Source: Bacteroidota bacterium (GTDB lineage Bacteria > Bacteroidota > Bacteroidia > NORP154). Taken from it: 7,256 nucleotides of DNA. Positions 1-4,435 of the stretch are shown here, in pieces. The stretch spans positions 1 to 7,256 of the forward strand of contig NVRZ01000155.1 of the NCBI GenBank assembly GCA_002401055.1, read 5' to 3'. Position numbers and translations under genes: made by a program. A model generated the notes under the pieces. The model ran no database searches, had not been told where the DNA came from, and worked only from the letters and a program-made list of their open reading frames with translations. Each line of letters begins with the position of its first letter. The stretch's first letter is position 1.

Positions 1-1205
1 CGGGTATCCAGGATTACATACTGAAAGCGGATATGCAGTTGTTTCCCAATGTGCTTAACAACATTAAGTTCGGAATTAGCACTACTTTTCATCGCTTCTC
101 ACCGCCGTCATTTACCTCAAACATACCTGGGTATGAGGAAATAACAATTCAAAAGAGATATGCGCTCGAAAGCGGTATTTACATACTCAATGAACACACT
201 ATATCCGATAAACTAAGCGCCAATTACGGGCTGAGATACTCCATGTTTAATCTTATGGGGCCAGTTGATGACTATGCGCTGGATGAGGAGAGAGAGAATG
301 TAACGGATACTAATACCTATAAAGCTGGAAATATATTCAAGACCTATGGGGGTTTGGAGCCTCGGCTTGCGGTAACATATCTCCTCAATGAGAAGAGTTC
401 TGCAAAAATCTCCTACAACCGAACAAGGCAATACATTCATTTGCTCTCTAATACTGGAAGCTCTAGTCCAACCGATCTTTGGATTCCCAGCAGTGTTATC
501 GTGAAGCCTCAAATAGGTGACCAGGTAGCGATGGGCTACTTCAGAAATTTCAAGGCAAACATGTTTGAGACCTCGATTGAAGTTTACTACAAGTATTTGC
601 AGAATCAAATTGACTATAAACCAGGGGCTAACATCCAGTTTAACGAGACGATTGAAACGGAATTGCTATTTGGAACCGGCGAATCCTATGGTTTGGAGCT
701 GCTTGCAAAAAAGAGCAGAGGGAGATTTACAGGATGGGTGGCTTATACCTTATCAAAGACAACTAAAAAAGTAAAAGAATTGAATAAAGGTGAGAGTTAT
801 CCAGTGCGCCACGATCGTACCCATGATATATCAATTGTTAGTAGCTACACCTTAGGGCCAAAATGGAAAATCGCAGCGGTTTGGGTATATTCTACAGGAA
901 ATGCGGTAACCTTTCCGGCCGGAAAGTATGAGTATGGAGGACAAGTTGTAAGCTATTACACAGAGCGCAATGGCTACCGAATGCCAGATTACCACCGATT
1001 GGATATCTCTGCCACATTTGAGCGAAATAGAAAGGGTAAGAATTTCCAATCTAGTTGGAATTTCTCTATCTATAATGTATATGCAAGACAAAATGCGTAC
1101 TCAATTCGGTTCAGGCAAAGCGAAGATGACCCTAACAGAACCGAAGCAGTTCAGTTATCATTGTTCACCATCGTTCCATCAGTAACTTGGAATTTTAAGT
1201 TTTAA
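1..1205 (+). CDS. TonB-dependent outer-membrane receptor, C-terminal part (5' truncated by window edge)
   Basis: This is the C-terminal part of a TonB-dependent receptor beta-barrel, which would import a ligand across the outer membrane using TonB/ExbBD energy. The frame is open from the first complete codon at base 3 (GIQDYILKADMQLFPN), so the ATG at 33 is internal and the plug domain and signal peptide lie off the left edge. Visible signs are alternating polar/aromatic beta-strands, the block RHDRTHD at 807-827 followed by a strand ending YSTGNAVTFPAG, the stretch NVYARQNAYSIRFR near the end, and the terminal WNFKF (1188-1202), whose last Phe is the usual C-terminal aromatic of outer-membrane barrel proteins. 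These match Bacteroidota receptors with an N-terminal carboxypeptidase-regulatory-like domain that precede DUF4249 genes. The stop lies two bases before the next start, so the two are probably one operon. The ligand cannot be told from this fragment. Confidence 0.92.
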   Translation, partial: GIQDYILKADMQLFPNVLNNIKFGISTTFHRFSPPSFTSNIPGYEEITIQKRYALESGIYILNEHTISDKLSANYGLRYSMFNLMGPVDDYALDEERENVTDTNTYKAGNIFKTYGGLEPRLAVTYLLNEKSSAKISYNRTRQYIHLLSNTGSSSPTDLWIPSSVIVKPQIGDQVAMGYFRNFKANMFETSIEVYYKYLQNQIDYKPGANIQFNETIETELLFGTGESYGLELLAKKSRGRFTGWVAYTLSKTTKKVKELNKGESYPVRHDRTHDISIVSSYTLGPKWKIAAVWVYSTGNAVTFPAGKYEYGGQVVSYYTERNGYRMPDYHRLDISATFERNRKGKNFQSSWNFSIYNVYARQNAYSIRFRQSEDDPNRTEAVQLSLFTIVPSVTWNFKF

Positions 1206-1207
1206 GT

Positions 1208-2023
1208 ATGAATAAATCACTGTTGTATACCTGTTTAGCCGCAACCTTGCTTATGGCTTGTCAAAAAGTGATTGAAATCGATCTAAACGAATCAGATCCC
1301 CAGATTGTGGTAGAAGGGTTCATAAGGGATGAGGCAGGACCTTATGAAATAAAGCTCACTTACACATCAAATTATTTTGATGTTAATGAATTTAGTACTG
1401 TGAATGGGGCTATTGTTACTATTTCTGACGGCACTGGGTTTACAGAACAATTAACGGAAACATCAAATGGAATATACCGCACCAGCTCAATAAAGGGAAA
1501 TCCTGGTACAACATATACGCTTAACATATTGGCTGATGGAAAAGATCTCACAGGCAGCTCTACCATGCCAGATCACGCCACAATCGACTCCTTAAATTAT
1601 GAATACTTTCCTAAAACGGCTTTTACAGTAGCAGGGAATTATGTGACATTTTACTTCAAAGAAACTGCTGGCGTAGGCCACAATTATCTATTTATTATCT
1701 ATCAAAATGGTGAAATACCTGAAATGACAAACAGAGCTGGCGAAGGACCGTTTTTCGTTTATGAAGATCTATTCTTTAATGAATTGATTTTCGATTTCCA
1801 ATTCTATCCATACCCTACCTTCCCTGGTGATACCATTGTGATTGAGCTGGTCTCGCTTGATGATGCAGGGTACAACTTCTACAATACCTTAAACTCTACT
1901 CTCAACAGCGCCAGTGGTGGATTCTCCGAGCTTCCCCAAAATCCAGTTACAAATATGAGCGAAGGCGCTATAGGATATTTTGGCGCTGTGGCTATCTCAA
2001 GAGATACTATAGTCATCCAATAA
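1208..2023 (+). CDS. DUF4249 family lipoprotein, partner of the upstream TonB receptor
   Basis: A complete 271-residue lipoprotein of the DUF4249 family, whose molecular function is not established. Residues 1-18 form a lipoprotein signal peptide: MNKS, a hydrophobic core, then lipobox LMAC with the lipidated Cys at 18. The mature protein begins CQKVIEIDL and continues with family hallmarks: DPQIVVEGFI (31-40), a GPYEIKLT strand, VNGAIVTISDG (66-75), GIYRTS (89-94), PGTTYTL (99-105), STMPDHATIDSLNY (119-131), and the closing GYFGAVAIS (257-265). A Lys at +3 after the Cys and acidic residues soon after weakly resemble Bacteroidota surface-lipoprotein export signals. The start has no Shine-Dalgarno sequence and follows the receptor stop by two bases, so coupling to the receptor is likely. 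By analogy with SusC/SusD-like pairs it may bind ligand or cap the receptor at the cell surface; that role is inference. Confidence 0.9.
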   Translation: MNKSLLYTCLAATLLMACQKVIEIDLNESDPQIVVEGFIRDEAGPYEIKLTYTSNYFDVNEFSTVNGAIVTISDGTGFTEQLTETSNGIYRTSSIKGNPGTTYTLNILADGKDLTGSSTMPDHATIDSLNYEYFPKTAFTVAGNYVTFYFKETAGVGHNYLFIIYQNGEIPEMTNRAGEGPFFVYEDLFFNELIFDFQFYPYPTFPGDTIVIELVSLDDAGYNFYNTLNSTLNSASGGFSELPQNPVTNMSEGAIGYFGAVAISRDTIVIQ

Positions 2024-2025
2024 AG

Positions 2026-2054
2026 TGTGTTGATTCCAGAATATTTTAGCTTTG
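2026..2054 (+). promoter_or_regulatory. candidate Bacteroidota-type promoter of the acyltransferase gene
   Basis: TAGCTTTG at 2047-2054 matches all fixed positions of the Bacteroidota -7 box TAnnTTTG. A weak -33 element, TGTG at 2026-2029 (3 of 4 against TTTG), lies 17 bases upstream of it. Transcription would start near 2058-2061 and leave a leader of about 30 bases before the ATG at 2090, but only about 10 before the alternative GTG at 2069. The box sits just after the DUF4249 stop, which suggests the acyltransferase need not depend on the receptor operon. Confidence 0.45.
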
Positions 2055-2089
2055 TCATTGCCTAAGTCGTGGCGATTTTAAAATTAAAT

Positions 2090-2899
2090 ATGTTCAGAAA
2101 GAATATTCAGCTTAAACCTTATCGCGGGATGAGTCCCTGGCGAAAGGTCGCACTGGCTACATGGAGAAATTCGGAAGAGGCAAGCGTGTATGGCTGGGTT
2201 GATTTTGATGCAACCGGTATCAAAGCTGTGATGAACAAATTTGAAGCAGAGGGTAAACGCTTATCTCCCACCACTATTGCTGCAAAAGGGCTTGCAATAG
2301 CTATTGTAAGTTATCCTCGTTCAAACAGCGTTATTCGTTTTGGTAGAATCTACGAGCGCGAGGATGTAGATATTTTCCTGCAGGTTGCACCTGATGACAC
2401 AGGTGAGAACCTTAGCGGGATGGTCGTGCGGCAATGTGATCAAAAATCACTAGAGGATATAAGCGAAGAAATCAAAAACAAGGTTGGCAATATAAGAACT
2501 GGAAGGAAGGACGATTTTGCCAAGGTTACTAAAACATTGAGCATGTCGCCAACATTTTTAATAGGATGGATCTTAAGATTTATGAAGTTTCTCAATTACA
2601 CGCTCAATATCTGGTCCCCTGCACTGGGCGCACCCAGAGACGCATTTGGAAGCGGGATGGTTACTTCCTTGGGCATGCTGGGAATACAACGTGGACTTGC
2701 GCCTCTTCTACCCTTTTACCCTTGTCCGATTATTGTTGCTGTAGGAAGACTGGAAGATAAAGCTGTGGTTATCAACGGCGTAGTAGAAGTTCGAACAGTT
2801 TTGCCTCTGACCATGACGTTTGATCACAGATTGATAGATGGTGTAGGTGCTGGCAAAATGATTGCGGCAATCACTGCCTACCTAGAGAATCCTTCATAG
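2090..2899 (+). CDS. stand-alone 2-oxoacid dehydrogenase E2-type (CAT-like) acyltransferase
   Basis: A 269-residue protein made only of the acyltransferase catalytic domain of the E2 (lipoate acyltransferase)/chloramphenicol acetyltransferase superfamily. No lipoyl or subunit-binding domain is present, so it is not a normal dehydrogenase-complex E2. The active-site block FDHRLIDG (244-251) keeps catalytic His246 and Asp250 of the HxxxDG motif. The preceding GSGMVTSLGMLGI (188-200) corresponds to the family's 'isNlG' strand, and IIVAVGRLEDKAVVINGVVEVR (214-235) fits the domain's C-terminal half. Near residues 154-175 is an unusually hydrophobic stretch (FLIGWILRFMKFLNYTLNIW) that could be a membrane-touching or substrate-channel helix. 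The acyl donor and acceptor are unknown. I chose ATG 2090 over in-frame GTG 2069 because the product then begins MFRKNIQLKPYRGMSPWRK, as I recall for relatives, and because of the candidate promoter position. The GTG would add seven residues. Confidence 0.85.
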   Translation: MFRKNIQLKPYRGMSPWRKVALATWRNSEEASVYGWVDFDATGIKAVMNKFEAEGKRLSPTTIAAKGLAIAIVSYPRSNSVIRFGRIYEREDVDIFLQVAPDDTGENLSGMVVRQCDQKSLEDISEEIKNKVGNIRTGRKDDFAKVTKTLSMSPTFLIGWILRFMKFLNYTLNIWSPALGAPRDAFGSGMVTSLGMLGIQRGLAPLLPFYPCPIIVAVGRLEDKAVVINGVVEVRTVLPLTMTFDHRLIDGVGAGKMIAAITAYLENPS

Positions 2900-2930
2900 A
2901 GGTTTCAAGGATTCAGAATTTTATAATTTT
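2887..2930 (+). terminator. weak hairpin plus T-rich tract at the end of the acyltransferase gene
   Basis: GAATCCTT (2887-2894) and AAGGATTC (2907-2914) form a perfect 8-bp inverted repeat with a 12-base loop that contains the TAG stop. A T-rich stretch (TTTTATAATTTT, 2919-2930) follows after four bases. This could be a weak intrinsic terminator. The GC content of the stem is low and the T-tract is interrupted, so termination may be partial. The 3' arm lies between the -33 and -7 elements of the candidate alkB promoter, so the repeat could instead be an operator. Confidence 0.35.
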
Positions 2931-2931
2931 G
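2903..2931 (+). promoter_or_regulatory. candidate Bacteroidota-type promoter of the alkB pair
   Basis: TAATTTTG at 2924-2931 fits the -7 consensus TAnnTTTG at every fixed position. TTTC at 2903-2906 matches three of four bases of the -33 TTTG, with a 17-base spacer, the same geometry as the candidate promoter upstream of the acyltransferase. The predicted transcription start is near 2935-2938, giving a very short leader of about 13-16 bases before ATG 2951. There is no Shine-Dalgarno sequence, as is usual in this phylum. Confidence 0.45.
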
Positions 2932-2950
2932 CGTACTCAATACCCCCTAA

Positions 2951-3997
2951 ATGAACATAAGATTCCTCAAGTACCTGGCTATTCTTACCGGACCCGCAAT
3001 TGGGTATATCTCACTAACTCAGCTGGGCTGGTGGACATGGGCCCTGCCCATATACGCCTTTCTCGTTATACCTTTTATAGAGTTGTTTGCTAAAGGGAGT
3101 GAGGAAAACATGTCAGAAAATGAGGAGGAAATGGTACGAAAGGACCGGATATACGACTACTTACTCTACCTGCAGGTGCCAATACAGTACATTTTCATGG
3201 TTATTTTTCTGTATTCAATCACGGAGCAAGGACTTACATTGTTTGAATACGTCGGCAGGGTATTAACTTTTGGCGTTGCTTGCGTATCTCTTGGAATAAA
3301 TGTTGGGCATGAGTTGGGACACCGCGCAAAACCTTATGAGAGAATAATGGCAAAAGCCCTGTTGCTGAGCACATTATATATGCATTTTATCATAGAGCAC
3401 AACCGAGGCCACCACAAGAGAGTAGGAACAGATGAAGACCCGGCTAGCGCCAGGTATGGAGAGATCATCTATCTCTTTATGGCTCGTTCCGTAATATTTG
3501 GCTATATATCTGCATGGAAACTAGAAAGAGCTAGGTTAAAAGCCAAAGGGTTGAGCTTTTGGTCATTGAGCAATGAAATGATTCGCTTTCAATTTATTCA
3601 GTTGGCACTTCTAGTATTGATATACTATGGCTTTGGTTTACTGGGAATGTTAAGCTTTATGGCTGCAGCAATTTACGGTTTCCTCATGCTGGAGGTGATT
3701 AACTACGTTGAACATTATGGTTTGCGGAGAAAAAAGGATGCTGAGGGTAAGTATGAAAAAATACTGCCGATCCATTCATGGAATTCGAATCACATGGTGG
3801 GTAGGATTATGTTGTTTGAAATATCTCGTCATTCAGATCATCATTACAAAGCAAGCAGAAAGTACCAGACCCTCAGGCATTTTGACGAGGCGTACCAGAT
3901 GCCAACTGGTTACCCTGGAATGATTCTGCTGGCACTCTTACCCCCTATTTGGTTTTATGTAATGCACAGGCATATTGCTAAACTAAAAGCCATATGA
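2951..3997 (+). CDS. alkB: alkane 1-monooxygenase (AlkB-type membrane diiron hydroxylase)
   Basis: A 348-residue integral-membrane non-heme diiron enzyme that would hydroxylate the terminal carbon of alkanes or related fatty chains using O2 and electrons from rubredoxin. All diagnostic histidine motifs are present: HELGHR (His120, His124), EHNRGHH (His150, His154, His155), the AlkB-specific NYVEHYGL (251-258, His255), and RHSDHH (His294, His297, His298), preceded by SWNSNH (276-281) and followed by LRHFDEAYQMPTGYPGM. The HYG motif separates it from ordinary fatty-acid desaturases and xylene monooxygenases. Hydrophobic segments lie near 5-22, 26-47, 70-90, 100-118, 212-232, 234-250 and 322-338, around six membrane spans. 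It is shorter than the roughly 400-residue proteobacterial AlkB, and the loop at 49-66 is highly acidic (EENMSENEEE). No rubredoxin is fused or adjacent. The stop overlaps the next start as ATGA. Substrate chain length cannot be read from the sequence. Confidence 0.93.
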   Translation: MNIRFLKYLAILTGPAIGYISLTQLGWWTWALPIYAFLVIPFIELFAKGSEENMSENEEEMVRKDRIYDYLLYLQVPIQYIFMVIFLYSITEQGLTLFEYVGRVLTFGVACVSLGINVGHELGHRAKPYERIMAKALLLSTLYMHFIIEHNRGHHKRVGTDEDPASARYGEIIYLFMARSVIFGYISAWKLERARLKAKGLSFWSLSNEMIRFQFIQLALLVLIYYGFGLLGMLSFMAAAIYGFLMLEVINYVEHYGLRRKKDAEGKYEKILPIHSWNSNHMVGRIMLFEISRHSDHHYKASRKYQTLRHFDEAYQMPTGYPGMILLALLPPIWFYVMHRHIAKLKAI

Positions 3998-4425
3998 GCA
4001 AGAAATGGTTCATGGTCTTATTTTTCGGCTGCTTCGGCATGACTTCCGAAATCTTCTTTGTTGCCCTAACCTATGCGTTTAGCGGAGAAGGAATCTATAA
4101 TGAGCCAGTCTGGTCCTTAACAGGCAAGACCTATGTGTGGATGTTTCCCATATATGCTATGATTCCCTTCATTGCAGGCCCCTTGTTTAAAAAGGTGTGC
4201 TCCCTTCATGTGATAGTGAGGCTTCTAATATATACGGCGCTAATCTTCGTAGTAGAATTTAGCACCGGATTTTTGCTTGATCAACTTACAGGTAAATGTC
4301 CTTGGGAATACACTACCGGCTGGCACATCATGGGTTACATACGGCTAGATTTCACCCCAGCCTGGATGTTCTTTTCCTTTATTATCGAGAAGCTGTATTG
4401 GATGATTGACAAGCGGTTTGCCTAA
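3994..4425 (+). CDS. CmpB/TMEM229-type four-helix membrane protein, translationally coupled to alkB
   Basis: A 143-residue membrane protein with about four hydrophobic segments: 5-28, 46-66, 72-95 and 115-137. The core pattern is Glu19 in helix 1, VWMFPIYA (48-55), RLLIYTALIFVVEFSTGFLL (76-95) with Glu88 and Gly92, then CPWEY (102-106), G114, an IRLDF strand and W124. This matches the family often annotated 'putative ABC transporter permease' (CmpB-type, PF06541) and, from memory, looks strikingly like vertebrate TMEM229 proteins (EFTTGF, CPWDY, MGLITLEY). The biochemical role of this family is unknown, and no ATP-binding partner is present, so the transporter label is not supported here. Its ATG overlaps the alkB stop (ATGA), which implies translational coupling and a shared pathway or complex. 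Buried Glu and Arg residues in the helices suggest a functional polar site; a structural or lipid-related role is inference. Confidence 0.75.
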   Translation: MSKKWFMVLFFGCFGMTSEIFFVALTYAFSGEGIYNEPVWSLTGKTYVWMFPIYAMIPFIAGPLFKKVCSLHVIVRLLIYTALIFVVEFSTGFLLDQLTGKCPWEYTTGWHIMGYIRLDFTPAWMFFSFIIEKLYWMIDKRFA

Positions 4426-4435
4426 GCTTACTTAG
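4422..4435. other. palindromic junction holding both convergent stop codons
   Basis: TAAGCTTA (4423-4430) is a perfect palindrome whose two halves are the TAA stop of the plus-strand membrane protein and the TAA stop of the minus-strand PKD protein. A nested alternative, CTAAG (4422-4426) with CTTAG (4431-4435), could form a 5-bp stem with a 4-base loop. Both are too short and lack a T-tract, so I do not call a terminator. Only bases 4426-4427 are outside both genes, so each transcript must end inside the other gene or by another mechanism. Confidence 0.3.

Noticed and set aside
33..35. ATG at 33 as the start of the TonB receptor gene
   Set aside because: The frame is open from base 3 with receptor-like sequence, and plug and signal regions are missing, so this Met is internal.
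213..608. 131-codon minus-strand open frame inside the receptor gene
   Set aside because: It lies wholly antisense to a well-supported barrel coding region and its product resembles no protein I know.
2069..2071. GTG at 2069 as the acyltransferase start
   Set aside because: It is possible, but it leaves a very short leader after the candidate -7 box and adds seven residues that do not look like the family N-terminus; ATG 2090 has an A/T-rich leader and a family-like start.
2951..3997. Ordinary fatty-acid desaturase instead of AlkB
   Set aside because: The NYVEHYGL motif and the SWNSNH...RHSDHH...LRHFDEAYQMPTGYPGM block are specific to the alkane hydroxylase branch.
3994..4425. True ABC transporter permease
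   Set aside because: No ATP-binding subunit or binding protein is nearby and the protein is only 143 residues; the permease label of this family is an annotation habit.
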